From assembly GCF_030052815.1 (NCBI RefSeq), contig NC_079503.1, positions 57,578,735 through 57,642,734 on the forward strand: 64,000 bases of DNA, written 5' to 3'. The notes under the pieces were generated by a model that was not told the DNA's origin, ran no database searches, and saw nothing but the letters and a program-made list of their open reading frames with translations. The DNA comes from Hevea brasiliensis. Lineage: Eukaryota; Streptophyta; Magnoliopsida; Malpighiales; Euphorbiaceae. The number at the start of each line of letters is the position of its first letter. Position 1 is the first letter of the stretch. The translations under genes and the position numbers were made by a program. Shown piece after piece: positions 10,362 through 22,905 of this stretch.

Positions 10362-13300
10362 TGTAACACCCCTCACCCGTCTACAGTGTAGCCGAGCATG
10401 GCTTGCTACACGGCATACCAGAGCACTTAGTCTGTGATTATCACATTTTATAAACTCAATTTGATTTTAAGAAGTCTTTATGTGCTATTCATAGTATACT
10501 GGTTCTATTTTCACACTTTAATAAAATCAGTGTTTTAAAAATGGTAATAAAAATTTAGCAAGGTGCCATCTGTATTTCGGACAAACTGTCCTTCCAAACC
10601 TGTTGAAAACAGTTTAATATGATAATATCAAAATCTCAAATATTTCACAGTCTTTATTTCTCAGTAAAGTCAATAGACTTTTAAAGTCATTAAACAGTTC
10701 TATAATACAGTCCATAATAGTTCAAATGTATCCAGAAAATTTCCATGTTATTTAATATGTACAAGATATTACAAACTTTAAAGCTTTCATAATATTACAA
10801 AATACAAGGTCGAATTTCAAAGATACAACAAAAGTACAAAATACAAGATATCCTAAGTCCTACCATGTATGCAATGTAGTGCAGATGACTCTGGACTCCT
10901 ATGCAGATCTGATGTCTCACCCAGTTGTAGGTCTGCTGGGCTCCCCAGCTGTGTCTCCAATACCTACGCGTTACAAAAGCAACGCGCTAAGCAATTTTGC
11001 TTAGTGGTTCCAAATATAAAGAAATATACACTAAAATAAAGTAAATAAAGTGTTTACGAATTTTTGGTGGTGCTGTATGTCAATAGACTGGATTTAGGTA
11101 TTTGAATTTAATAGTACTTGAATTACTGCCCATGTAGCCTATAGACTGACCAGACTGGATAAACGAATATACTGGCAATGGGTACCTAGTACCTCGGGCA
11201 GTCACACCATCGGTCACAAAGTGTCTCCCGGTGTGCAAATAGCGTGGCTAAAAAGCCATATAGTCAATCTGGCGATAAGCCATGAATAAATACACAATAT
11301 GTATAGCCGTAGGCTATTCAAGTCACAGTGCAGTATAATAAGCCATAAAAACACAGGATGGCATGAAGCCATTGACAGAACACCTGTCAGAATCCTATTG
11401 GCATGCCAACCTATCCACAATAGTCAACTAGGCAAACTAGGGCACATTATAAATTAATTATTTAATTCTTCAATCTTTGGAGTTTACTAACTATTATATA
11501 ATTCACAAGTCAATGCATATGTTGACCTTTTTAGGTAATATGGATAAGTTGTTTCTAGCATCAATATGTCACAATTTATATCTCAATATGCTGCCAATAT
11601 AGTGCAATTTACCATTTTCATAAGTTGGCATTCATTGCCAAAATGCTTCAAGCATCAGTGTATGTAAGATGTCAAATTCTTAATTTTTGTGTGCTAGATT
11701 GGTCTAGCTTAAAGTCCTATTTCTATTGGTTTTTAGCTTTAGGTCAAAGAAGAAAAATTGTAGCTCTATGTCTTATTGCATGCGGGGCAAAATTTCAGGT
11801 CATTCTCAATTGTATATACCAAGATATGGTCAATTTACTAAAGCTAGACAGATTGCATCTTTAGTGCAAAATTTGATCAATTTTTAGGTCACTTTTGGTT
11901 CGGCAGTTTTTGTACCCGAACTTGTGCAAGCCATTTGACTTGGTTCTGGCAATTTCTGGGCTTTTGTGTCTTCATAAGAATTGTAGATCTATGTCTAAAA
12001 TAACCATGGTAAAAGTTTCAGGTTAATTGGACCTGTTTTGAGTGAGTTATGGTCATCCCAAGGACTACTGTTCATATGGTCAAAAATCTGGGTTGCAAGG
12101 TTACTAATTCGGATTTGGTCATTTTTAAGGTCAGTTTCTAGGCAGAATTTTGGTAACATTTCTCCATGAAAGTTGGCCTATTTGGTGTCTAGTTTCACCC
12201 CTCATTGGCCTCATACCAATTGGGTTCATAGTTTGGCACTTATGGCCTAATTTAGGTACTGCCTTCAATACACAACCTGCACAAAGCATATACACTTCCA
12301 ATTTGATATTCCTTCTCCTCCTCATTACTTCAATATTCAATCAATAACACTTCCATATATATATTGTACACAATTCCAGCAACAATTTTGGGCAGAATAT
12401 TCAAGTGCTCAATGCACACAATTCACCACTAAGTTCAACATTCACTTCCACCAAAATTCAACATATCTCAATGTCAATCACACATACACTTCAACATAAT
12501 CATACTTCAATATCACTTACACTTGCTGCCCACAAATTAACATTAGCATATTTCATTAATAACTACATGTTCACACACAAATTCATGGTTTAATAGGCTG
12601 CCAAACATGGCAGTTTGCCCAAAGCATTAAGGTTCCATTACACACCCTTAATTCAAGCACTACATGCACATACTTAGATTTTAACTTACTACTTCCTCTA
12701 TTTAAGTTATTCAACCTTAGTTTCCATCCATTATAGATAAGAAAAATTCAACTACAACATATATTCATGGCAGCTAAAAATGGACCATTTCATTTCTCAA
12801 GATTTTCTTCATTTCTCTTAACCAAAATACTCACCTCAACTTAAACACAAGGTTTACTAAAGCAAGGGAGAGGTTTTGGACACTTACCACTTTTGAAGTT
12901 TATCAAAACTTCACCAAATTCTGTTTTTCTTATTGCCAATATCTTCTCCAAGGTAAGTAGGCAAGCTTTAATGAAGGAATCAAGAGGAAAGGATGGCTTT
13001 ATCAATGGTGCATGTTGATGGAGGGAGTTTGGCCATGGTGGACTTCCATGGAGGTTTTGGGAGGATCACTTCGGCTGGTCATTTGGGAGGAAGAAGATGG
13101 ACTGAATTTCTGTCCAAAATGACTTAATTAAGTGTCCCAAGACTTAAGTTAGTGGAGCACTCACTTTAACTTAATGTTTAATTATTCCAATTTTCCTAAA
13201 TTGCACATTTATCTCATTTCCTTCACTATTTACATAATGTACCTCCATTTAATTTTTTCATGACATTTATAAAGTGTAATATCATTTATTTTTAATGGAA

Positions 13301-13765
13301 ATTGAGGTCAAAAGGCAACTCTAGGTGTCAAATTACCAAAATACCCCACTTCGGGTTATATTCTGATTTTTCGATAATACCGATTTTTGTCTATTTCTCG
13401 ATTTTTCATTTTTCTTTGTACTAATTTATTAATATTTTTTTTATATTTCTAGTGTCAATTAAATTTCAATAAACCTTTATTTATTCCTCAAAATTAAATT
13501 CCGAGGGTTCCCCGCAGTGTTGGGATTGGCAACGGTCTTCCCAGAGCAGTCACCCATTGCTGTGGTGCCGGCTCGTTTAACTTAGCTTCATTTTCTCTCT
13601 TTCATTTTTCTTTGATTTTTCTTGTATTTTCTTTTTATTTATTTCATCATTATATGTCTGTTCACTATCACCGAAGTGTAGTTCCAGACATCCTAACCTG
13701 CCTGGACTGTTATTTGGCCACTAGAGTAATAGAACATACAGAATACGTACAGTGGGGATTTTACA
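10362..13765 (-). repeat. 5' LTR of A (type I)
   Basis: It aligns with 2185-5585 throughout and is 3 bases longer. It would have driven transcription of A toward the left. The hairpin block lies at about 11233-11410 and ends in TTGGCATGCCAA at 11399-11410. The open frames at 11214-11420, 11625-11864 and 13612-13851 are the counterparts of those in the other LTR and have no domain. Confidence 0.92.
10987..11004 (-). other. Conserved LTR stem-loop (A 5' LTR)
   Basis: CTAAGCAA at 10987-10994 and TTGCTTAG at 10997-11004 form eight perfect pairs with a 2-base loop. In the sense direction, GTAG|GTATTGG follows with its GT at 10963-10962, 24 bases downstream. Confidence 0.75.
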
Positions 13766-14918
13766 TCACCAAAACCCTAATTCTCCATAATCCCAATTCA
13801 TGCAATTCCATGCAACTTCAATACACCAAATATACATATCATTTCATCTAAGCTATAATTCATATTTAATTTCATCAAAACACATCAAAACCCTAAAGTT
13901 CTCAAGCTGGCCGAAAATCCATCTTCAAGATTCATACGTAATTTCTTTAATTTTCCATGTCAATTCTCCATTATCAATCTCAATTTAACACATAAATAAC
14001 TAAGTAAGCTTGTAAGATGGCTTACCTCAAATAGTGATTTCTAATCTTCCAAGACTCTTCAAATTCCTTGAGTTTCTTTCTTCTAAGCTTCCAATATAGG
14101 GCTAATTAGAGGTTCCCTAATGATAAACTATGAGATTTTGTGGAAAATTGCAAGGTTAAAAGCTTGGGAATACTTGAAAATGGAGAGAGAGAAAGAGAAG
14201 AGGTGTGTCGGCCATGGGATAAGGAAGAAGGTTATTTTTTTGCTTTTTAATTCTCTTTTGTCTTCTTATAATGGGTAGATAATTATCCCAAAATTTAAAT
14301 AATTAAAATTATAATTTTTATTATGTCATGACAAGGTCATGCTTATGTCATAAATCCAAATTAAATTTGAATTTCCATTTCTTTTCTTTTCTTTTCTTCC
14401 TTTCCATACACTTATTCACATTTTTAATCCCTTTTCAATAATTTAATCTCACACATTTTAATGGACATTTAGGTTAAAAGTCACCTTTAGGAGTGAATTA
14501 ACCAAAATGCCCTTCATCGGTTATAGTCCATCTTTTTCCATAATGCCTGATGAGTCCTAAGATTCTGATTCACTTAATTGTGCTTTTTCTCTTTTCCTTT
14601 CCATGATTTTTTCATTCTCAATAATTTTGCAATTAACCCTCAATTAAGGATGTCAGGGGGTCCCATACGAATTTAGGGTAGCAACTGAGTTCGCAGTTGC
14701 TTCCCAGGTCGGTCACCCATCCTTAGCACTCTAGACTCATTTAACCTATTTATGTTTCATTTCTTTTATTTTAATTCAACCTCATTTGATCTTTATTAAT
14801 TTTATTTATGGCTCTTCTATGTGAATTAAATATAGTCCAAAATATTCTAGCCATCCGAATAGACACTAGCCACCGAAACAGTAGGATGTATGAAACTACT
14901 TAGTACGAGGGTGTTATA
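13766..14918 (-). repeat. LTR X, right part
   Basis: This continues X beyond A and holds the LTR's sense 5' end. The sense start would be TATAACACCCTCGTACTAAG, matching E's TGTAACACCCCCATACTAAG with a G-to-A change in the terminal TG. No purine tract follows at 14919, so X is either the 5' LTR of an element whose body lies left of the window or a solo LTR. A GAGAGAGAAAGAG run lies near 14180. No gene is seen. Confidence 0.85.
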
Positions 14919-16518
14919 GGCCAACCTAGATAGGGTTAGGGTTTTGGATGATTTGATGAAAGTGAAGATGCCTACTAATGTTGATTGATGTGTATACATG
15001 ATTTGGAATGTTGGTGCTTGCATGAGATTGTGAATTGTGAAGTTAGGGTTTGGTGGAATTAGGGTTTTTATGCCATGAAGTGCAATTGATGTATTGATGT
15101 GGTATAATGACCAATTGATGTGTATATTAATGAGAATTGATGTTGATTGGTGAAAAGAATAAATAGAAGTGACATTGAATCTTGGTGTTGAATCTGGACA
15201 GCTTGTGTCTAATGTGTTTGAATGCCTATAAGTTGAGCTACATAGCTCCAATTGGTGTGAAACAAATTGTAGATGAAACCTAAGAAATAATGCTACAATT
15301 TTCATGAAGAGATCCTATCCAAAAAAATTACCATAAGTTACCCTAATTAAGCCTTGAATCCAAAATGGCAATTCTAGACCTAGGCAAAATGACCATATGA
15401 ACAGTACTTAGTAAATTAGTCATAACTCACTCTAGGAAACTCCAATTTAGGTGATTCCTGAACCTATGGAATTTTGAGACATAGGAGAACATTTCATATG
15501 CAGAACTTAAAGCCAAATTATGAACCTAACTCAACTGAATTGCTAGACAAAATTAGTCCAAAAACCTACCCTGAATTCTGGACTAAACCTGGAAAATGTG
15601 ACGAAATGGTCAACTGACTAGTTTTGGTAAAAATATTATAACTCGAGCTACAAAATTACAAATGTAGTGATTCTAAAGCCAAAATTCTCATAAGACATAG
15701 AGCTACAACTTTTGTGCTTTGACCAGAACCCAGATCTTAAGGCAACTTAGGGAAATTGTTAGAACAAGTTAGAAATGGAAATACTAGAATTTCTGCAATC
15801 CAGCAAATTTGCCTTATGACCTCTGAATGGTTATCAAGCTACAGAACTCTAATTGAAGTGATTTAAAAAGATTTGGAAATCTAAGACAAAGGCCTAAAAC
15901 TTTGTTTAAGGGACTGAAGCCAATTCTAAGCCTATGGTGCTCGGATATTAGTTGCAAAATTTGATGAAATTCTAGAAAATAAGGAAAGAGCAGGGTTTAG
16001 TACCCTGGAATAGTACTTAGTAATTTGACTATAACTAGAGCTCCATAACTTGAAATTGAATGATTCAAAAAATAAATTAAAGTAAAAGCATAGGGGAACA
16101 AGTTTCATGAAGAAAATGAGGCCAAACTAATTCTACATCTTGGCTAAATTGCTAGAGAAAGTTAAAGTATTAATTTTGGAATTCATTAAACTTTTACAAA
16201 ATGACTTAAAATGTGATATGTACTTAACACAATGATTTGATGAATACATGTACCACATGAATATGTAATTGGGACTTATGTTCCCTTCATGAATGGAATG
16301 AAAATGCTATAAGCATGAATGACACATGAAATGAAATAATAAGACTTATGAATACATAACAATATCAATTTTCCCATGTGTGCCTAGACATTAGTGTATG
16401 GGTTGGATCGATTGGCATGCCAATTAGGGACCACAGATGAAGTACTGCCCATGGCTTTCGAGCCTACTTCATGAATGATTATTGATAGACAATGTATGTC
16501 TGATATGGTTATTCTTTT

Positions 16519-16592
16519 GGCTTATGCCTGCGCGGTGGCTTTATGCCTGACATGTTTTACTGGCTTTTATGCTTGCCCACTGGCTTTATGCC
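16519..16592 (+). other. Array of short hairpins (D 5' LTR)
   Basis: GGCTTATGCC (16519), GGCTTTATGCC (16537), GGCTTTTATGC (16562) and GGCTTTATGCC (16582) repeat every 18-25 bases. In sense orientation these match the ATGGCTTCATGCCAT copies of A. Confidence 0.7.
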
Positions 16593-16876
16593 TGACAGAT
16601 GTATACCTGATAGGCATATGGGGTGTCTAACTAGTATACACTCATGTATCCAGTCTTAACAGTCTATTATAGGTTACTTGGGCATTATATTGAATTAAGA
16701 AGATTGGATGTCCAACAAATGAATGGAAAAGATCCCAATGATTTAAATTGCTCCTAAAGATCAACAAAAATGTGCAATGACTCATAATTAATAAAAATGG
16801 ATTTCTTTCATGACACTACACACATGAAACATATACTTTCATTTATTTAGTTTATTTTAATTTTATTATTTCACCA

Positions 16877-16893
16877 CTAAGCAATATGCTTAG
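16877..16893 (+). other. Conserved LTR stem-loop (D 5' LTR)
   Basis: CTAAGCA at 16877-16883, loop ATA, TGCTTAG at 16887-16893: seven perfect pairs. CGTAG|GTACTAG follows with GT at 16918. Confidence 0.75.
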
Positions 16894-17457
16894 CACAATG
16901 GATTTTTCCTCGCGTAGGTACTAGAAACAAAGTCTAGTAGAAGTATTGGACTGAGAGTGGAGAGCTGATTTGTAGAAGTGTTGTGTCACCTCATTACTGC
17001 ATTTTAGTAGGGCCCATAAGCTACAAAAAATTTTGTCATTGTATATTGTACTCAATTATTAAGTTTGTAATGCAAATTCTGAATTTGAATAATAAATTTT
17101 GTACATTATGTAAAGCAAAAAACTTAGTTATTTCATGTATGAAATTAGTTTGCAAATTTGATATGGAATAAGATGGAAATGTTAAGGATGAAGATGATAC
17201 ATGATTTGAAATTATTGAAAATTGATGATGGAAATCGAGATTGATATGGATTAATTAAACAGGAAATTGATTTTAACAGGTCAAATGTTAATAAAACAAG
17301 GGAAACTTTAGCAGTTTCTCCATTTAAATATTATGATTTAATTAATAATGAATTTGAAACTAATAATGAATAAAGCGAGATAAGATAAGGTGCTTCGACA
17401 CAGAATGCGGCATGCCTTACTCAGCTACACAGTAAATCGGGTAAAGGGTGTTACATT

Positions 17458-17473
17458 TAGTAGTATCAGAGCA
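17458..17473 (+). other. Primer binding site of D
   Basis: TAGTAGTATCAGAGCA lies three bases after the 5' LTR end, the same iMet variant as in A. Confidence 0.85.
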
Positions 17474-17599
17474 GAGGTTTAGGCATTATTAGGCCTAAAT
17501 AGTTAGAAAGAGATAGTGTGCATAACATTCATGGGCATTCAATTAGGAGTCAACGTGACACTAATACAGATCTGTTCTTCAGTCTATTTTATAGATTAG

Positions 17600-18003
17600 A
17601 TGAATTCTGATCCTTTGGAGCATGGGTCTACTAGGCATATGGACGAGGAGGCTGAGAGTCATGCACCTGCCCGTACTCAGGATCGGGATAAGAGAGAGGA
17701 GTCATCGCAGGGTGCTGTCAGTAGGGCATAGCAGGCATTCTTCGAGCAGATGACACAAATGCTCCATCAGGTTACTAGAGCTATACCACAGCCACAGGCA
17801 CAACGGTTCAGAGGTCCCCATTAGAGAAATTGAGGAAGTATGGGGCTGTAGATTTTAAAGGTACAAAAGAGGATGATCCAGCAGTTACAGAGCACTATTT
17901 ACAGAGGACTGAGAGAGTACTACAACATTTGCATTGTACACCTAAGTAGCAGTTGGAGTTTGCTCTCTCATTACTACAAAAGGATGCCTACCAGTGGTGG
18001 GTT
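17600..18003 (+). pseudogene. D gag, 5' part, cut by copia H
   Basis: The likely start is the ATG at 17600; the early residues MDEEAESHAPA resemble A's gag N-terminus. A stop follows at SRA-TAG (CAG in intact relatives). After about 17800 the frame shifts into LRKYGAVDFKGTKEDD. Another TAG replaces a glutamine near 17946. The part ends in DAYQWWV, exactly where H is inserted; TGGTGGGTT continues with ACGATG at 27564. Function is as for other gags; this copy is dead. Confidence 0.85.
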
Positions 18004-20105
18004 TGAAGGAACGGAAGCGTGAAAAACACAAGTTTATACCATTGAATTCAAAAATTTTCACCTAGGGTCACATGCACCATGCAAGATTTATTTTTATCTA
18101 TTTGATTTCAATAATAAACAACATATTAAAACTCTTTTAATATATTTTTGGATCTGTATTTGCCATTTAAGATTTTAAAATTAATCAGATTAATTTTAGA
18201 ACCCTAGATTAAATCAAGAACGATTACACTAACCTCTTGATGCACTGCAGCGTGTCTGCGCCTTTGAGATTCGTCTTCGGGACACCAGATGTTGTCCCTC
18301 TAGCTTGTCCACACCAAGAACACCTATGGCAGCCCTTGAACAGCTTCTAAAGCCTTTTCTATTAATTAGAAATTCAAGTTCTGCTTTTTAAGAGATTAGA
18401 GATGTAAGCAGGACACTAGAAACAATTTCTAGCGTTCTTAATTCAAGAGATTGATGGCTAATCTCTTTGAATTGATGAGAGATGAAGAAGAATAGATGAA
18501 AACTCTCAAAGTGGAGTGACAAAGGAGTGTGGCTGCTGGTTGTTCTTTATTTTCTCATAACAACACTTAAATAGCTAGGTTAACATATTAAACCCTTGCC
18601 ACATGTCACCCTTTGATTAGCTCTAGGTTTAAGTGACCCAATCACATTGTGCCAAGTGTCAAACCTGTATTTAATCTTGATTTTAATCATCTTACATGAT
18701 TAAAAAAATATTTGGCAAGCTTATGTGTTATGCCATGTGTCACCATCTCATGGTGCCACGTGTCACACTGCAAAATGACCAAAATGCCCCTGTGTTTTAA
18801 TTTTGAGTTCTCAACCCAAAATAATTATTTTTCTTCTTTTAATTAATTTATATCAAATATAAATTAATTAATTAATCTCTATTAATTAATTTCTCATTAA
18901 TTAAATTCATATTTAAACACTTTAAATATAAATTTAACTTATATTATACATCCAATAATCTAGATTTGGTTTCAAGTCATGCTAGGGACTTTGCAAACTA
19001 ATTACAAACCAAACCTATTTAATTAATCAATTAAACTCTTTAATTAATTAATTAAATCATATTTAATTAGGTGATAACTTGTGTATGTGTGTGACTTACT
19101 AGGCTCATCACTAATTGGCAATGAGACATGATATCAACTCTTAATATCATCAGAACTCTTTCTTACCATAAATGATTTCTCTAAATCATTTTATGAACCT
19201 CATAGACCATGGTTAACACCTAGCATAGCATGCCATGGCCACCCAATTAGTAATAAGGTTTACCTTATATGAACCTATAATCATATGTTACCATGCACTA
19301 GAATCTCTCTGTTGCAAATCCCAACTCAAGTGGAGTCATGGTTTATGTCAAACTCCATTTGCTATGAATATTATGTTCTCTTTTAATTCCAGTTCTTGAT
19401 TAAAAGATTTTCTCATCGAAACTCTTTTACGAATAAATCTATCTGTCTGGCAGGAACTTGAAACATCAAGAACAATTAAATGAACGTAGGATTTTATCTC
19501 TATTTACTTAGAGGAACAGATTCCATCTTGATCAACACCTACCTCCATATATAACTAGTATGAGCCAACACATGCCCATATACCCATACATAGTACAAGT
19601 ATGAAAGCGAGATCAAACTCAAACTACCTATATACAAGATAACTGTGCTATCTCAGGTCTAAAGATTATATGCACTGATATGATTTATGACAAAACATTG
19701 ACAAGAGCAAACTCCATGTGCTTGTCATAAGTATCACTGGTTCGGCCTACTTATCATTTATAAGTGCCTATCATGTTTGTTATATGGCATGAGACTCACC
19801 ATTCCATCTTATTTATATCTCATATAAATAACTTGGGAACAAACAAGAAAACAATCTTTATGGATAATTCAAGTCCTTATTATGAAGTATCCTCGATTGT
19901 GAACCTATTTATGATACTTCGTGCTAGAAATATTGTCACTCATATTCTTAACAACTTAAGAATAATATTTCTAACAAAATATCAATGGACCTTTTCTATT
20001 ACATATAAATATATTATGTAAACGGAAAAGTGGAAATGGCTTTTATTAATAAAAATATGTACAAGATACATACTAAATGATATGCTCTAGGGCATACTAC
20101 TAACA
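18004..20105 (-). repeat. 3' LTR of H
   Basis: In + coordinates it runs from TGAAGGAACGG to ACTACTAACA; in sense it begins TGTTAGTAGTATGCCC and ends TTCCTTCA. A strongly AT-rich part near 18830-19080 is built of TTAATTAA-like palindromes. The 85-residue frame at 19764-20021 recurs in the other LTR (27217-27474) because the LTRs are copies. No domain is seen in it. Confidence 0.94.
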
Positions 20106-20120
20106 ATCTCCCACTAGCAC
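20106..20120 (-). other. Polypurine tract of H
   Basis: The minus strand reads GCTAGTGGGAGAT directly before the LTR start TGTTAG, typical of plant copia elements. Confidence 0.8.
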
Positions 20121-20179
20121 TAGAGCCATTCATTACAATATCTTAGACCTATCTTCTCAAGATGTCGGTCTAACTGAGT

Positions 20180-21981
20180 CTATGACATAGGCTTAGTGAA
20201 TGGATCAGCTGGATTTTCAGCTGATGCTATTTTCTGCATGGCTACATCGCCTCGCCCAACTATTTCTCTGATAATGTGGTAGCGCCTTTCTATGTGTTTG
20301 GATTTCTGGTGAGACCTTGGTTCCTTAGCTTTGTATGATCGCTCCATTATTGTCACAAGATAGTGGAACGCTGACTCAATGGAAGGAACTCTTGTAAGTT
20401 ACTCACGAACTTCTTTATCCAAACAGCTTCCTTTGCAGTATCTGATGCAGCAATATACTCAGCCTCTGTAGTGGAATCTGCAGTCGTGCTCTGTTTGGAA
20501 CTCTTCCAACTGACTGCACCTCCATTACAAATGAACACATATCCAGAGGTAGACTTTCTATCATCGATATCTGATTGGAAATCAAAATCAGTATAACCAT
20601 CCAATTGCAAGTCTCCACCTCCATAAATCAAGAATAAATCCTTAGTTCTTCTCAAGTACTTAAGGATATTCTTGACAACTATCCAGTGTTCCAAACCTGG
20701 ATTGGATTGATACCTGCTAGTCGAACTAACAGCATATGCGATATCCGGCCTAGTACACAACATTGCATACATTAAACTTCCAATAGCCGAAGCATATGGA
20801 ATCCTGGCCATCTTATCTCTTTCTTCAGGTGTCTTTGGAGATATCTCTTTAGAAAGGTGGATACCATGTCTCACTGGTAACAATCCTCTCTTGGAATCAA
20901 GCATGTTAAACCTCTTTAACACCTTTTCAAAGTATAGACTTTGGGATAAACCAATTATTATTTTCGCTCTATCTTTATAGATGCGAATCCCAAGAATATA
21001 GGTTGTCTCCCCTAAGTCTTTCATGGAGAATGTATTTGACAACCATACCTTTATAGTCGTCAACATACCTATGTCATTACCCATCAACAGTATGTCATCC
21101 ACATATAAGACAAGGAAAGTGATAGCACTGTCACTAACCTTCTTATATACACATGGCTCATCCTCATTTTTGATAAAACCAAAGGATTTAATGGCTTCAT
21201 CAAAACAGATGTTCCAACTCCTTGAAGCTTGTTTCAACCCATAAATGGATCGCTTTAGCTAGCATACCTTGGAACCATCTTGGGATTCAAATCCCCTAGG
21301 TTGTTCCATGAAAATGTTTTCTTCAATGTATCCATTGAGAAAAGCTATTTTGACATCCATCTGCCAAATCTCATTATCATAGTATGCAGCTATTGCTAGT
21401 AAAATCCTAATTGATTTAAGCATGGTAACAGGCGAGAAAGTCTCCTCATAGTCGATTCCTTGCCTTTGGCGAAACCCTTTCGCTACTAGCCTTGCCTTAT
21501 AGGTCTCTACCTTTCCATCAGAACCAATTTTCTTCTTGAAAACCCATTTGTTCCCTATAGGTATAATACCTTCAGGTGGGTCAACAAGATCCCAAACTTG
21601 ATTCTTATACATGGAATTAATCTCGGATTTCATAGCTTCAATCCATTTTGAAGAGTCTATATCTGATATAGCTTCTTCATAGGTAAGTGGATCATCTCCA
21701 TGATCTATTTCTTCATGAGTAGACAACTCTTGTTCTTCTTCATGAAGAAAACCATATCTCATTGGTGGGTGAGATACCCTGGTTGTTCTACGAGGAACAG
21801 CTGTAGATGTTTCATCAACGGGTATTGGTTGACTAGATGGATCTATATCCATCTGATCTGTTGGTTGGTTAGAATTCTCCAATTCTAACTCTATTTGCCT
21901 TTCTTTGCCTCCTTCTTGAACAAACTGTTGTTCAAGAAATGTGGCATCTCTACTTATCACAACATTTTGTGAAGTAGGCAA
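20180..21981 (-). pseudogene. H reverse transcriptase and RNase H
   Basis: RT starts in the frame 21981-21259, with KWVFKKKIGSDG and MDVKIAFLNG, which holds the first catalytic aspartate. A TAG stop near 21256 replaces a lysine (KVC-stop-LKRSIYGLKQ). The next frame, 21237-20353, carries the active site YVDD at residues 45-48 (about 21105). RNase H follows, with SDIDDRKSTSGYVF and TTEAEYIA. A small deletion near 20350 shifts the frame; the end of RNase H (KHIERRYHIIRE, NPADPFTKPMS) is still readable down to about 20180. RT would copy the RNA, RNase H would degrade it. Catalytic residues look intact, but the stop and frameshift break the product. Confidence 0.92.
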
Positions 21982-22090
21982 ATAAAATTAATATCCAAAA
22001 CTATCTTTTGGATATCCAACAAATCTACCTTTTTTCTGATCTAGTCTCCAATTTATCAGTGTTCAGCTTTTTGATATAAGCTGGACAACC

Positions 22091-22790
22091 CTAAATCTTA
22101 ACATGCTTAAGACTTGGTTTTCTTCCATGCCATATCTCATAAGGTGTGGAAGAAACTGATTTTGATGGAATCCTATTCAGAATATACAAAGCTGATTCTA
22201 ATGCAAATCCCCAAAAGAAGATTGGCATATCAGTATAGCTCATCATACTACGTACCATATCCAATAGGATACGATTTCTCCTTTCAGATACACCATTCAG
22301 CCGTGGCGTTCCTGGAGGAGTCAGCTGAGAAACAATACCATGTTCTCTCAAGTATTCATCAAATTCAGTACTCAAATATTCACCTCCACGATCTGATCGA
22401 AGAGCTTTAATATTCTTTCCTGTTTGATTTTCTACTTCAGATTTAAATTCTTTGAACTTTTCAAAAGATTCATGTTTGTATTTCATCAAATACAAATACC
22501 CAAACCTTGATTTATCATCAGTAAAGGTAATAAAATAATGAAAACCCCCTCTAGCCATTTCTTTAAATGGACCACATACATCACTATGTATTAGCTCCAA
22601 AATATTTTCAGCTCTTAGCCCTTGTCCAACAAAGGGTGATCTAGTCATTTTGCCCTGAAGGCAAGATTCACAAGTTGGAGTAGGCTCAGAGCCCAATGAG
22701 GATAAAATCCCCATTTTCTCCAATTTTGCAATCCTATCTTCTGCAACATAACCTAATCTTAAGTGCCAAATATATTTTGAATTTTGAGTT
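22091..22790 (-). pseudogene. H integrase
   Basis: The zinc-binding part begins upstream of any ATG, with IWHLRLGYVAEDRI near 22780-22740. CESCLQGKM (from the Met at 22723, residues 18-26) supplies the cysteines. The catalytic triad is visible: D48 in HSDVCGP, D111 in SDRGGEY and E147 in NGVSERRN, with 35 residues between the last two, the D35E spacing of the family. The frame is lost between 22090 and 21982, before RT. The core itself has no stop, so it is among the best preserved domains here. Confidence 0.92.
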
Positions 22791-22836
22791 GATTTTCATC
22801 ATGGCATTACATTCTTTTAGATTGCTATACTCTGGA

Positions 22837-22905
22837 CAGTGGAAACACTTTCCTGCTGGCAGTGGAAACACTTTCCTGTTGGTAGTGGAAACACTTTCTT
22901 TTACC
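22837..22905 (-). repeat. Triplicated zinc-knuckle segment in H gag
   Basis: A unit of about 23-24 bases (CAGTGGAAACACTTTCCTG on the + strand) occurs three times. Read in sense it encodes GKCFHC, the first half of a gag CCHC knuckle. The units are not a multiple of three, so frames differ between copies. Downstream sense sequence reaches integrase in about 60 bases, leaving no room for a protease. Confidence 0.75.

Larger units (their letters stand above)
2185..13765 (-). mobile_element. Gypsy/chromovirus element A, full structure, inserted in X
   Basis: This is a complete but dead Ty3/gypsy element of about 11.6 kb with LTRs of about 3.4 kb. In sense order it has 5' LTR 10362-13765, primer site, gag, protease, RT, RNase H, integrase with chromodomain-like tail, purine tract and 3' LTR 2185-5585. 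The flanks are TCACT (2180-2184) and TCACC (13766-13770), a 5-bp target duplication with one mismatch. The two LTRs differ at about 7 of the first 83 bases, mostly transitions, so the insertion is not recent. The integrase order and tail point to the Tekay/Del chromovirus clade, which usually has long LTRs. Stops and frameshifts make it non-autonomous now. Confidence 0.92.
14919..17455 (+). repeat. 5' LTR of D, sense 3' portion (type I)
   Basis: The first bases match D's 3' LTR from about 29232, so some 750 bases of this LTR should lie left of X. It ends GGGTGTTACA at 17455. Five diverged modules start near 15225, 15419, 15649, 15832 and 16030. Four GGC..GCC hairpins lie at 16519-16592, TTGGCATGCCAA at 16412-16423. 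The 62-residue frame at 16983-17171 has no domain. Confidence 0.87.

Noticed and set aside
14847..15305. Minus-strand open frame of 152 codons
   Set aside because: It crosses the border between LTR X and D's LTR and has no domain. The composition is that of AT-rich LTR DNA.
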